Positions 8,934 to 16,640 of a stretch of DNA of 64,000 bases are shown one piece after another. The translations under genes were made by a program, and so were the position numbers. Position 1 is the first letter of the stretch. Each line of letters begins with the position of its first letter. The notes under the pieces were generated by a model, which ran no database searches, was not told where the DNA came from, and worked only from the letters and a program-made list of their open reading frames with translations. The DNA is from GCA-020345945 sp964596985 (GTDB lineage: Archaea > Thermoproteota > Bathyarchaeia > RBG-16-48-13 > GCA-020345945), in NCBI GenBank assembly GCA_964596985.1, contig CAZQWG010000002.1, positions 124,001 to 188,000 on the forward strand. The letters run 5' to 3'.

Positions 8934-8975
8934 GAATAAGCAATCGTATATCTAGATGAATACGCTGTGAATACG
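8934..8975. promoter_or_regulatory. Repeated GAATA(C/A)G boxes upstream of the RHH gene
   Basis: GAATAAG (8934-8940) and two copies of GAATACG (8958-8964 and 8969-8975, 11 bp apart, one helical turn) lie just upstream of the ribbon-helix-helix start. A TATA-like GATATACG on the minus strand lies at about 8944-8951. This arrangement suits binding of RHH dimers side by side, so autoregulation is a reasonable inference. The remaining intergenic sequence to 9163 shows nothing else I can support. Confidence 0.3.
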
Positions 8976-9163
8976 TTTCCTGCCTTTACTCGACTAAATC
9001 CCGGTTCTCCGCTCTTCCGGCTACACTCTTTGTGCTATTTTCCCTAACCCTCTGTCCCAAATTTTGACATTCTACACTCAGTCCATATGTTTCGGGTTAA
9101 AGGTCTAACTACATTTATCTAACTCGATGCTGGAACGACCTGTTTCCCCAGAGGGGGTCGTAA

Positions 9164-10462
9164 CTAGAGAATCTCCCCCAGAAGGTAGGTGGGTCTAGCT
9201 TCGCAGATCTTGACATCTACAAATTTACCGAGCAGGTTTTCTCTCTCCTGTATCACAACCGGTTTGTACGCAAGGTTTCTACCCATCCACGATTTTCCCG
9301 AGCCGACCTCGTCGACTAGAACCTCCCCTTCCCAACCTATCCACCTACGGTTTCGTTTAAGAGAGATCTTTCCGAATATGTCTGTGAGAAGCCTGCTTCG
9401 CCTCTTCGTTTCAGATGAGGGTATCCTCCGCCCTTCAAGTCTAGGGGTTTTAGGTCTCGGAAAGAATTTAGAAATGTTCAAGACATCTGGTGCTACATCT
9501 CTCAGTAGTTGAAGCGTATTCTCGAAGGCTTCTCTGTCTTCCCCTGGGAATCCACAGATCACGTCCGTTGCTATCGTGACTCTCTCGACATTCTTTCTGA
9601 ATTCGGCGACGATCTGCTTGAAGTCATCGACAGAATAGGTTCTGTTCATGCTTCTCAGTACTTCGTCGTCCCCACTCTGTACTGGTATATGTAGGAACTT
9701 GAAGATCTTATCACTCTTGAAGGCGGACACTAGGTCATCTTGGATCTCCAGAACATATTGGGGGTTCATCATCCCAATCCTCACCTTGAATGCCCCCTCT
9801 ATCTCTGATATTCTGGCTACAAGTTCTGGAAGATTGGCTCCTGCATCGTATCCGTAGCATCCGAGGTCTTGCCCGGTCAGCCAGATCTCTTTGGTTCCCT
9901 TCCCAACATCTTCAGTGATACGGTCGACGATCTCTTCGATAGGATAACTTCTCAGCGTACCTCTCGCTGCTCTGACGCAACAGTAGCTACAGTTGCCGAG
10001 ACAACCGTACGCGATTGGTATGACGCTTATGAGCTGACCGGATTGTGGGCTTGGGAGGAGTGGCTCTAAGTTTCTCCGGGGTATGATCTCTATCGTTTTT
10101 ACGCCTTTTCTGACTCTTGAGAGGATATCGAGGATCTCTTCTCCCGTTGATGGACCAGAGACACCTGCGAAGTCCGCCTCGTTTTGTATCCTCTGGAGGT
10201 TAATCGCCGGGAGACAACCCGTGATAACCAAGCTCTTCGAGCTTGGCACATTCTTCAATAAATTTATCATCCGGTTTTCTGTGGGGGTCTTCACCGCGCA
10301 AGTATTGTAAATCAAGAAGTCTGCAGAAGAAGGATTCTCAGAGATCCGGTATCCCGCCTCTCTTAGAGCCCTCTCCATGAACTTTGCGTCGGCAAGATTA
10401 GAAGGACAGCCAAAACTCCTTATGAATACCGTCCCTTCAGGGTCCCGCTTCTCTTTCTTCAA
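9164..10462 (-). CDS. tRNA (N6-threonylcarbamoyladenosine(37)-C2)-methylthiotransferase, MtaB/CDKAL1 type
   Basis: This radical-SAM methylthiotransferase converts t6A37 to ms2t6A in tRNAs reading ANN codons. The UPF0004 domain carries cluster cysteines C19 (FGCPSN), C55 (NTCAVKTPTENRM) and C83 (TGCLP). The radical SAM motif YGCLGNCSYCCVRAARG supplies C154, C158 and C161. A TRAM-like beta domain ends the protein (about 370-432, GEVLVDEVGSGKSWMGR then LLGKFVDVKI). Length 432 is normal for archaeal members. The start is TTG, 15 bp after the stop of the MoaD-like gene, so the two are probably cotranscribed. Sulfur for the reaction could conceptually link to that ubiquitin-fold carrier, but this is inference. 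Confidence 0.88.
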   Translation of the reverse strand: MKKEKRDPEGTVFIRSFGCPSNLADAKFMERALREAGYRISENPSSADFLIYNTCAVKTPTENRMINLLKNVPSSKSLVITGCLPAINLQRIQNEADFAGVSGPSTGEEILDILSRVRKGVKTIEIIPRRNLEPLLPSPQSGQLISVIPIAYGCLGNCSYCCVRAARGTLRSYPIEEIVDRITEDVGKGTKEIWLTGQDLGCYGYDAGANLPELVARISEIEGAFKVRIGMMNPQYVLEIQDDLVSAFKSDKIFKFLHIPVQSGDDEVLRSMNRTYSVDDFKQIVAEFRKNVERVTIATDVICGFPGEDREAFENTLQLLRDVAPDVLNISKFFPRPKTPRLEGRRIPSSETKRRSRLLTDIFGKISLKRNRRWIGWEGEVLVDEVGSGKSWMGRNLAYKPVVIQERENLLGKFVDVKICEARPTYLLGEIL

Positions 10463-10477
10463 CGGTTCTCACTTGGT

Positions 10478-10762
10478 TTATGTGCCTCCTCCGACTGGCG
10501 GGACTACCGCCAATGTGGAGTCCTCCTCCATTCTCGTATCAAGACCATTAAGTGTCGTTATGTTAATCCCATCGACGAGGATCTGGATATGACCCCTCAG
10601 CCTTCTTCCCTCGAAGAGGTACTCCAAGAAAGCACTCCCATACTTCTCTGACAACAAGTCCAAGATCTCTCTCACGGTTGTCTCGTCCCCGACGGTCAGT
10701 GTTTCTTCTTTTTGTCCAGTCATTTCACGGAGAATCGTGAAGAACCTCACCTTAATTCTCAT
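10478..10762 (-). CDS. MoaD/ThiS/SAMP-family beta-grasp sulfur carrier or modifier
   Basis: This 94-residue beta-grasp protein begins MRIKVRFFTILREMTGQ and ends LAVVPPVGGGT. The PPVxGG ending is the hallmark of MoaD, ThiS and archaeal SAMP proteins, whose terminal Gly is adenylated by an E1-like enzyme and then carries sulfur or is joined to lysine. Here a Thr follows the glycines, so the exposed Gly-Gly would need trimming. A GAGGAG Shine-Dalgarno precedes the ATG. It is the first gene of a likely two-gene operon with the tRNA methylthiotransferase. Possible roles are molybdopterin synthesis, tRNA thiolation or protein modification. Confidence 0.82.
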   Translation of the reverse strand: MRIKVRFFTILREMTGQKEETLTVGDETTVREILDLLSEKYGSAFLEYLFEGRRLRGHIQILVDGINITTLNGLDTRMEEDSTLAVVPPVGGGT

Positions 10763-10787
10763 AGAAGATTTCTCCTCTAGTAGATGT

Positions 10788-10802
10788 TACTTCATTGAAG
10801 TA
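10788..10802. promoter_or_regulatory. Palindrome upstream of the MoaD-like gene
   Basis: TACTTCA-T-TGAAGTA is a perfect 7-1-7 inverted repeat 26 bp upstream of the minus-strand MoaD-like start. On that strand a TATA-like CTAAAAAG lies just upstream (about 10811-10818). The palindrome would then fall near the transcription start, where a repressor could act. Its role is inferred from position only. Confidence 0.35.
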
Positions 10803-10938
10803 CGTCGAGGCTTTTTAGTTCAGTGTAGATCCAGTACTCGTATTGATCCTCCACCAAAGAGATAAGAACCGATGGGAAAAGTAACCGTTAGCTTATCCTA
10901 TTCAATTTGACATTGGCTAGGAGGAGAGGTAATCCAAT

Positions 10939-11715
10939 ATGTCTAATGTGGACCCCTCAGCCCATTTTGAACCCGGTTCCAAGATACCTGATAGTTGTTT
11001 GATAGGCCCAAACGTAAGGCTTGTGGGCAGGGTGCTGCTAGGGGATTCGGTCAAGGTCTCAGCGAACACAATTGTATGGGGACCAGTAGAGATCGGGGAC
11101 GCGACTTACTTCGGTCCCAACTGTCTTATCGGGCATCCAAGTAAAAACAAACTCGAAAAGTGTTTGGGTGACAATGTTCTCGATCTCATAGGCTCTGACA
11201 GCGTACCTACCAAGATCGGTCGGGACGTGATCGTCAGGTCGAATTGCACTATCTATTCCGAAGTCACTATAGAGGATAACGTGATTCTCGGTCACAACGT
11301 GTTGCTGAGGGAAGAGACCGAGATCGGAAGGGAAAGTAGAATCGGAAGCAATGTCGTCATCGATGGAAAGGCGCTCATCGGTCGGGGGGTATCCATCCAA
11401 ACAGGAGTCTACATCCCACCCTACTCAGAGATCGGAGACTCAGCATTTCTGGGTCCACACTGTGTTCTACTCAATGATAAGTATCTCTCCCGAAAGAAAA
11501 CCAACTTGGTAGGACCGACTATAAGAAAAGGTGCAAGCATTGGTGGAGGAGCCGTCCTTCTCCCCGGTGTGGTAGTCGGGGAGGATGCTGTGGTAGCTGC
11601 AGGTGCCGTGGTCTCAAGAGATGTGAAGCCTCGGACTATTGTTGCCGGGACCCCAGCCAGATTCTTGAAACCCCTACCTAAAGATTGGTCTAGCCCCTCC
11701 GAGAGGTCATGTTGA
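10939..11715 (+). CDS. Left-handed beta-helix (hexapeptide) acyltransferase
   Basis: The 258-residue protein is built almost wholly of hexapeptide repeats ([LIV]-G-x-x-x-x). Examples are CLIGPNVRLVGRVLLGDSV, VIWGPVEIGDATYFGPN and AFLGPHCVLLN, and the C-terminal coil is GASIGGGAVLLPGVVVGEDA. This is the trimeric left-handed beta-helix of LpxA/WbbJ/GlmU-like acyltransferases. The usual C-terminal VxxGxPA is present (IVAGTPARFLKPL). Likely substrates are sugar nucleotides or sugars, matching the nearby glycan genes, but LpxA-like lipid A synthesis is not expected in archaea. The ATG is preceded by a good GGAGAGGT Shine-Dalgarno. Confidence 0.8.
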   Translation: MSNVDPSAHFEPGSKIPDSCLIGPNVRLVGRVLLGDSVKVSANTIVWGPVEIGDATYFGPNCLIGHPSKNKLEKCLGDNVLDLIGSDSVPTKIGRDVIVRSNCTIYSEVTIEDNVILGHNVLLREETEIGRESRIGSNVVIDGKALIGRGVSIQTGVYIPPYSEIGDSAFLGPHCVLLNDKYLSRKKTNLVGPTIRKGASIGGGAVLLPGVVVGEDAVVAAGAVVSRDVKPRTIVAGTPARFLKPLPKDWSSPSERSC

Positions 11716-11831
11716 CTCAGTGAGTTAGCATATCTCTTAACTACATCCATCCTATAGACTAGCCAAGAAATCTACTCAACCAAAATGAGAAATACATGCT
11801 CCAAGAAGAGACTTGTAGGGTAAGAGACCGG

Positions 11832-12047
11832 ATGTTGACTGAGAATGAAGAAAGGATATTGAAGGTTTTCAGCCAAGCGGACTCTGTAGAAGTAGCCAAC
11901 AAAGAATTGTTGGAAGAGTCTGGGTTGGACGAGGATGATTTCCTGGAATCATTGAGGATTCTAGAGAAAAACGGATTTATCGAACGATATATCCAACATA
12001 CAACACTCCTTGGAAAAGGTAGGGTTTACGCCCGGAAGAGTACATGA
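11832..12047 (+). CDS. Small winged-helix protein, probably DNA-binding
   Basis: The product from ATG 11832 has 71 residues, MLTENEERILKVFSQADSV and onward. It shows a winged-helix pattern: helix 1 (NEERILKVF), helix 2 (NKELLEESG), recognition helix (DEDDFLESLRILEKNGFIERY) and a short wing (TLLGKGRVYA). MarR/ArsR-type archaeal regulators look like this. An ATG at 11796 would add 12 residues with no similarity to a winged helix, so I prefer the internal ATG. It lies between the acyltransferase and the ribophorin-like gene on the same strand. Confidence 0.6.
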   Translation: MLTENEERILKVFSQADSVEVANKELLEESGLDEDDFLESLRILEKNGFIERYIQHTTLLGKGRVYARKST

Positions 12048-12159
12048 GCAACCGTGGAGATTGTGGCTAGCCAGCGCTAAGACATCGCATGCTGACATGA
12101 CAGAACCAACAAAACCCTAAAAAATGAAGCATAAGAGGTAGAGTTGACCCCACATAAGG

Positions 12160-13392
12160 ATGATAGACTTGCGGGTGAAACGCTTCGGCTCCAATCTCAG
12201 CCTGCTTATTCTCTCCCTATTCCTTCTATCCCTGATCCCAGTAGTCTCCGTTTCAGCCGTCGAAAACCAACGATTTCTCGACGCAGAGACGGGCTCCGTA
12301 GGAGCACCCATAACCGACTTGGAGTGCGACCGTGCAAGAAGAAGAATCGAGATAGACGCATGGGGCATCACACATGTTCACGACGAATTCCATGTTTCAA
12401 ATCCCACGGCGATTCCTATCGATTCTGTGACGCTTTCTCTCCCATTGGGATCTCAAAATGTTACTGCATCCGATGTTGGTGGACCGATAGAGGTATTCCT
12501 CCCCTCAAGATCCGAAGACTCGCCTCCGAGGGCGATTGTCTACTTCAGAGTGGTCGTCAAAGAGAACGAGGCGTATACGTTCAGCGTTCATTTCAAGATT
12601 CCCACGAATGAGAATATCGAACTCTTGAGGTTTGATCTCTTCCAACTTGAGTTTCCCCTAGTTCCCGGATTCGGTGCGTCGATCGATAGATTGTCTGTTG
12701 AAGTGGTTCTTCCAGAGGGTGCAAGCTTCGAGGAAAAGACCATCTCTCCTGCTCCTTTGGGGGTTGAAGATGAATTGTTTCAGAAGAGCGCGGTCTTCAG
12801 AATCAAGGACGCAAGGTTTGAGGACGGTCGGAATCTGACGCTGTCTTACAGGTACTTGATCGTATGGTCCGCATTTCGCCCTACCCTCTGGGTTGGACTG
12901 GCACTTGCTTCTCTGCTGATTGGAAGACGGCTTCTCAGGGTCGACAGGTTTGAAGCGGGGCAGATCCCCGTTCCTTCAGACCTGATCAATTCCTTTGTTG
13001 ACGCAATGGATGAGCAGATTTCGCTTCGAGCCGAACTCGCCTCCTTGAAGGCTAGGGTTGAATCCCGGAGGATATCGAAGCGCCGATACAGAAGGCGTAG
13101 CCGAACGATAGATAGACAGATTTCATCGCTGGCTAAGGAATTGGATGGTTTGAAGAGAGAGTTGAAGAATTCGGGGTCGAAGTACCTAGAGATGATGAAG
13201 AGGCTTGAGGTTGCCGAAGTCGATCTTGAGACAAGCGAAGGGAATCTAGATAGACTTGAGAAGAGATACCGGAGCGGGGGAATATCACGAAGCGTCTACG
13301 ACCGTCTGAAACGCGAGTACGGTGATCGCATCCAAACATCGAAGACAGAGATCGACCGTGTAGTCATAGAACTGAGAGAAGACATTCGATAA
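12160..13392 (+). CDS. Ribophorin I-like single-span membrane protein with cytoplasmic coiled coil
   Basis: This 410-residue protein has a signal peptide (about 1-33), an external beta-rich domain (about 45-235), one membrane helix (about 241-258) and a long charged coiled coil (about 285-405). The order matches eukaryotic ribophorin I (OST1), a non-catalytic oligosaccharyltransferase subunit. Local matches to ribophorin I as I recall it are EIDAWGITHVHDEF for 'EIDPWGSVAVEEH', SVEVVLPEGASFEE for 'TVKIILPEGAKNIE', and a post-membrane (V)D-F element followed by a similar coiled coil. Ribophorin homologues have been reported in Asgard archaea. The external domain has N-glycosylation sequons (NVT at 100, NLT at 225). 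The assignment is by eye; an unrelated secreted beta-sandwich protein is the alternative. An ABC ATPase lies downstream. Confidence 0.55.
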   Translation: MIDLRVKRFGSNLSLLILSLFLLSLIPVVSVSAVENQRFLDAETGSVGAPITDLECDRARRRIEIDAWGITHVHDEFHVSNPTAIPIDSVTLSLPLGSQNVTASDVGGPIEVFLPSRSEDSPPRAIVYFRVVVKENEAYTFSVHFKIPTNENIELLRFDLFQLEFPLVPGFGASIDRLSVEVVLPEGASFEEKTISPAPLGVEDELFQKSAVFRIKDARFEDGRNLTLSYRYLIVWSAFRPTLWVGLALASLLIGRRLLRVDRFEAGQIPVPSDLINSFVDAMDEQISLRAELASLKARVESRRISKRRYRRRSRTIDRQISSLAKELDGLKRELKNSGSKYLEMMKRLEVAEVDLETSEGNLDRLEKRYRSGGISRSVYDRLKREYGDRIQTSKTEIDRVVIELREDIR

Positions 13393-13780
13393 ACTTCTCT
13401 ACTATTGGTTGAAAGAACAAAGGGATTCCTCTTACTCAAATCACTCGACGAGTTCAAAGAAGCGTTCATAGAAAAGAGAGGATAATCATTTATTCCTGAA
13501 ATATGCTCTTGGGATCTCTTTCTCCTTGATCGAGGAGTAGGATTTGAAGGAAAAACCTCGATCGTATTTCTCAAAGATATATTACAGACATCGAAACGTG
13601 GCGTCTCCTTCCGGGCAGTTTAACTCCTCATGTATTTTCTCAGGGATCCCTACATCATTTTTGAACTTGAATAAGTACTATCCCTTATCTTCTCCCCGCC
13701 CCTCCATGCATGTAGCATACGATCGCAACCATTCGTAGATCATTTGCAACGTCAAAACCCCAATCAGACAGATAACTAAG
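13393..13780. other. Intergenic region with no supported gene
   Basis: This 388-bp stretch separates the ribophorin-like gene from the ABC ATPase. I see a 26-codon TTG-started frame at 13405-13485 with no recognisable features and several pyrimidine runs, but no tRNA, repeat or strong promoter that I can defend. Confidence 0.4.
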
Positions 13781-14866
13781 GTGGAATCATTGACGAATCT
13801 ATCCTTCAATACCGAAGACGAACACATCGTTCGAACCGAGAACCTAGAGAAACTGTTCAAGCTTCCCTCCGGGGAGGTGTACGCATTGCGAGAGGTGGAT
13901 TTCAGTGCGAGAAAAGGAGAGATGGTTGCGATTATGGGTCCCTCAGGGTCTGGAAAAACAACTCTTCTCAACCTGATCGGCACCTTAGATAAGCCAACGC
14001 GTGGGAGAATCTTCATCGACGATAAAGATCTCACTCAGATGACCGGACGTCAGATCACTAATTTGAGACGGCACAAAATCGGCTTCATATTTCAATCCTA
14101 TAACCTGATCCCAGTGCTTTCTGCCTTCGAGAACGTTGAACTCCCGATGCTCATCGCAGGTACGCGAAGGAAGGAAAGGCGTCGGAGGGTACTAGAACTA
14201 CTGGATATAGTGAGCCTCTCGGATCGGGCGGACCATCAGCCGGATGAGCTTAGTGGCGGGGAACAACAGCGTGTCGCCATAGCCAGGGCCTTAGCTAATC
14301 ATCCCTCTATAATACTCGCTGATGAACCTACAGGTGACTTGGACACTCGTACGGGTGAAGAGGTGATGAGGGTTCTCCGGGAAGCCTCCCAGAAAGAAGG
14401 AACTACTGTCATAGTTGTCACCCATGATCCCAGCATCTCTAAACTGACCGACCGCATCTTCTTCATGAAGGACGGCATGATCATAGGGGAGAAGACGAAC
14501 GATTACCTGACCCAATTCCTAAAGGAAACCGAGTCTGGGGTGGATTCCGTTGCAGAGAAACCTGTCGATACTCCTCAACCTCAACCAGTCATTCTACCGC
14601 AGGAGTTCTTCTTGAAGGTCGCGCCCCACGATCCATCCGCGCCTCAGCCACAGCTGGTTCCTAAGATCAAGCTGAAACCGAAAAAGACCAAGAGGATAAC
14701 CCGTGTAGTTGAATGGAGGGGAAATCGAAGAATGATCCGTGATAGCAAAGGTATAATCTGTCTTAAGTGTGGTGCCTACAACTTCGGGGAAGAAGTCAGG
14801 AGTTGCCGTATCTGCGGTGAAGAATTCTCTAAACCAGAACCTCTATTGATCTCAATCAAAGACTGA
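13781..14866 (+). CDS. MacB/LolD-type ABC ATPase with C-terminal zinc ribbon
   Basis: Residues 1-235 form a complete ABC ATPase: Walker A GPSGSGKT (53-60), Q-loop FQSYNLIP, signature LSGGEQQRVAIARAL, Walker B IILADEPTGDLD and H-loop VVTHDP. The pattern is closest to the MacB/LolD class, which powers lipoprotein export or mechanotransmission together with FtsX-like permeases. Unusually, about 120 residues follow: a Pro/Gln-rich linker, a basic patch, then a zinc ribbon with C327, C330, C342 and C345. No permease gene is adjacent. The start is GTG. It could serve a distant permease or have become a regulatory ATPase. Confidence 0.85.
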   Translation: MESLTNLSFNTEDEHIVRTENLEKLFKLPSGEVYALREVDFSARKGEMVAIMGPSGSGKTTLLNLIGTLDKPTRGRIFIDDKDLTQMTGRQITNLRRHKIGFIFQSYNLIPVLSAFENVELPMLIAGTRRKERRRRVLELLDIVSLSDRADHQPDELSGGEQQRVAIARALANHPSIILADEPTGDLDTRTGEEVMRVLREASQKEGTTVIVVTHDPSISKLTDRIFFMKDGMIIGEKTNDYLTQFLKETESGVDSVAEKPVDTPQPQPVILPQEFFLKVAPHDPSAPQPQLVPKIKLKPKKTKRITRVVEWRGNRRMIRDSKGIICLKCGAYNFGEEVRSCRICGEEFSKPEPLLISIKD

Positions 14867-14952
14867 GGTTCAATCTCAACTCCCGGTTTTCAATCGGGAC
14901 AGGGCGCTCATAACCCTAAAGTGCTGGTTGAGAGAAGCATACTGATACTGGG

Positions 14953-16269
14953 TTGCAGGGCTTCTGTGAGGATCTAACACCGTTGAATGCTAGTCTCAGA
15001 TCACTTCTGAAATCTCGGCTTTTCCAGATAGGGGTATTTGCCTTTATTCTTAGGTTTCTCGTATCACCGATCAGCGCCAATAGCTGGGACATGTACCTAT
15101 GGCTAGAGACCGCCCAGAAGATAGTTGTGGATCGCGAGGTATTCGAGTTCTATACCTCGAATCCTTCGATGCACTATGCGCTTCCTCCGATCTGGGCGTT
15201 CTACTTGGCTGCCATCTACCTTCTGTATCCTGCCCCGAACTCAGACGACCTTATCTTCCGTTTCCTAGCCAAACTACCTATCACGGTCTCAGACATCATT
15301 ATCGCCATTCTTGTCCGGAAGTATATGCTTGCAGTGACACAGGACGAGGGGAAGTCCGACCTTGCGGCAATACTCTGGTTACTCCATCCCCACGTCTTCT
15401 TCATCTCCAGTATCTGGGGTATGCCTGACTCCGTTTCTGTCATGTTTCTGCTCCTCTCAATCTACCTCCTGCTCTCCCACCGCACGATTCCGGCGGGTCT
15501 TACCTACGGGCTCTCCGTGATGACCAAACACTATACCCTTCTCGCCTACCCTCTCCTTCTCGCCTCGACCCTCAAGAGAGGCAAGGAGGATTTCCTCAAA
15601 TTCCTGCTCGCATCAACCGTTGTTATGGCTACGATCTCTCTGCCGTTTCTGATCTACGATCCAGGTGACTACATAGAATCGCTCTTCCTGCATACCGAGG
15701 TTCATTTCCCCCATCTGAGACATGAGATGTCTGGCATCTACCAGCTGGTTTCCATACTTCACGCCTGGAAGAAGTTCCGGGTTCCCAGCCTCGTTTTGAC
15801 CTTGGGCTTCGGTGTGCTGGTCGTCCTTGAACTTCTCTCTTTCCCACTCATCTACTACTCCAAGCTTGACCGAGGAACCGAACTCAACATCTGCTGTATG
15901 CTTCCTTCCATCGCCTTCGTATGCCTCTCTCTTAGCGTGGAGCCCCAGTACCTGGTGTTGCCTGTCGTCTTCCTCATAATCGACGTACTCCTTAGGGAGC
16001 AGAACCGTATCTTCCTAGCCGTGTCCGCTATTCCCTTCCTCTTCTACGTTGCTTTCTGCGGATTCTTCCATCCCCCCATCTACTATGCAGAATCCGTTAT
16101 TCGGGAGGCCATGGACTCTGTCGTGGGACCATTCTCCCTGAACGTCTACATGAACACAGTAATCTCGGCAGGCTTCTTCTTCGGCTACACAGCCTACTAT
16201 ATAAACGCCTTCAAGACCGTATCGGCTGGTCTTGCAGAGAGAATCCGATCCCTAGCAGGCAACTTGTAG
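14953..16269 (+). CDS. GT-C-type membrane glycosyltransferase
   Basis: The 438-residue polytopic protein has TM1 (about 21-37) followed by an external acidic loop, SANSWDMYLWLETAQ. Then comes the Y-x-x-P-P-I-W motif (MHYALPPIWAFYLA), shared with the GT-C proteins at 16615, 28079 and 31130. The W-D-M in the first loop is the expected metal or donor-binding Asp of polyprenyl-phosphate-sugar-dependent transferases. Further helices follow with HPHVFFISSIWGMPDS, a block also conserved in these paralogues. The start is TTG without a clear Shine-Dalgarno. The gene converges on the SSB gene, with 11 bp between their ends. Confidence 0.75.
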   Translation: MQGFCEDLTPLNASLRSLLKSRLFQIGVFAFILRFLVSPISANSWDMYLWLETAQKIVVDREVFEFYTSNPSMHYALPPIWAFYLAAIYLLYPAPNSDDLIFRFLAKLPITVSDIIIAILVRKYMLAVTQDEGKSDLAAILWLLHPHVFFISSIWGMPDSVSVMFLLLSIYLLLSHRTIPAGLTYGLSVMTKHYTLLAYPLLLASTLKRGKEDFLKFLLASTVVMATISLPFLIYDPGDYIESLFLHTEVHFPHLRHEMSGIYQLVSILHAWKKFRVPSLVLTLGFGVLVVLELLSFPLIYYSKLDRGTELNICCMLPSIAFVCLSLSVEPQYLVLPVVFLIIDVLLREQNRIFLAVSAIPFLFYVAFCGFFHPPIYYAESVIREAMDSVVGPFSLNVYMNTVISAGFFFGYTAYYINAFKTVSAGLAERIRSLAGNL

Positions 16270-16280
16270 CCGCTGTTTTT

Positions 16281-16640
16281 CTACGTCTTTCTGCGTCGCC
16301 TACGGAATCTTTCTAGAATCTGCTCTCTTGTAGGAAAACTCGGGTCTTCGACCTTCATCAAGTTGCCGAATCGTCCAACGTTTAGGCGTAGCCTTCCGCG
16401 GAATCGGTTCGTGTAGGCATTATTAAGATCCAACAGGTCACCCGGCTCGATTCCCTTGCTCAGCTCATCCCATAGACTCATGACTATGGCTCCGGTGCGG
16501 TCACCTGCCAAGACCTCTGTGACCTTATGGTCTGCCCCATCTTTCGTCTTCACGCTTCTAGACGGATACTTCTCTAGGATTCTCAGTCTTATGTAGACTC
16601 CTTTGGAGTCGTCGTCAAGTCCTCGAACTACGTAGAGCAA
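16281..16640 (-). CDS. OB-fold single-stranded nucleic-acid-binding protein (RPA/SOSS-B-like)
   Basis: This 119-residue protein is a single OB fold: VYIRLRILEKYPSRSVKTKDG, then KVTEVLAGDRTGAIVMSLWDE, then GDLLDLNNAYTNRFRGRLRLNVGRFG. It ends in a basic tail (FRRRRRKT). This matches archaeal one-OB SSBs and human SOSS-B. The W in SLWD and the aromatic residues on the GRLRLNVG strand are typical ssDNA-stacking positions. It has a TTG start and overlaps the 3' end of the upstream GT-C gene by 26 bp, so the true start could be a few codons downstream. The usual acidic C-tail of bacterial SSB is absent. Confidence 0.75.
   Translation of the reverse strand: MLYVVRGLDDDSKGVYIRLRILEKYPSRSVKTKDGADHKVTEVLAGDRTGAIVMSLWDELSKGIEPGDLLDLNNAYTNRFRGRLRLNVGRFGNLMKVEDPSFPTREQILERFRRRRRKT

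Noticed and set aside
13405..13485. 26-codon ORF after the ribophorin-like gene
   Set aside because: Too short, no Shine-Dalgarno, no recognisable motif.
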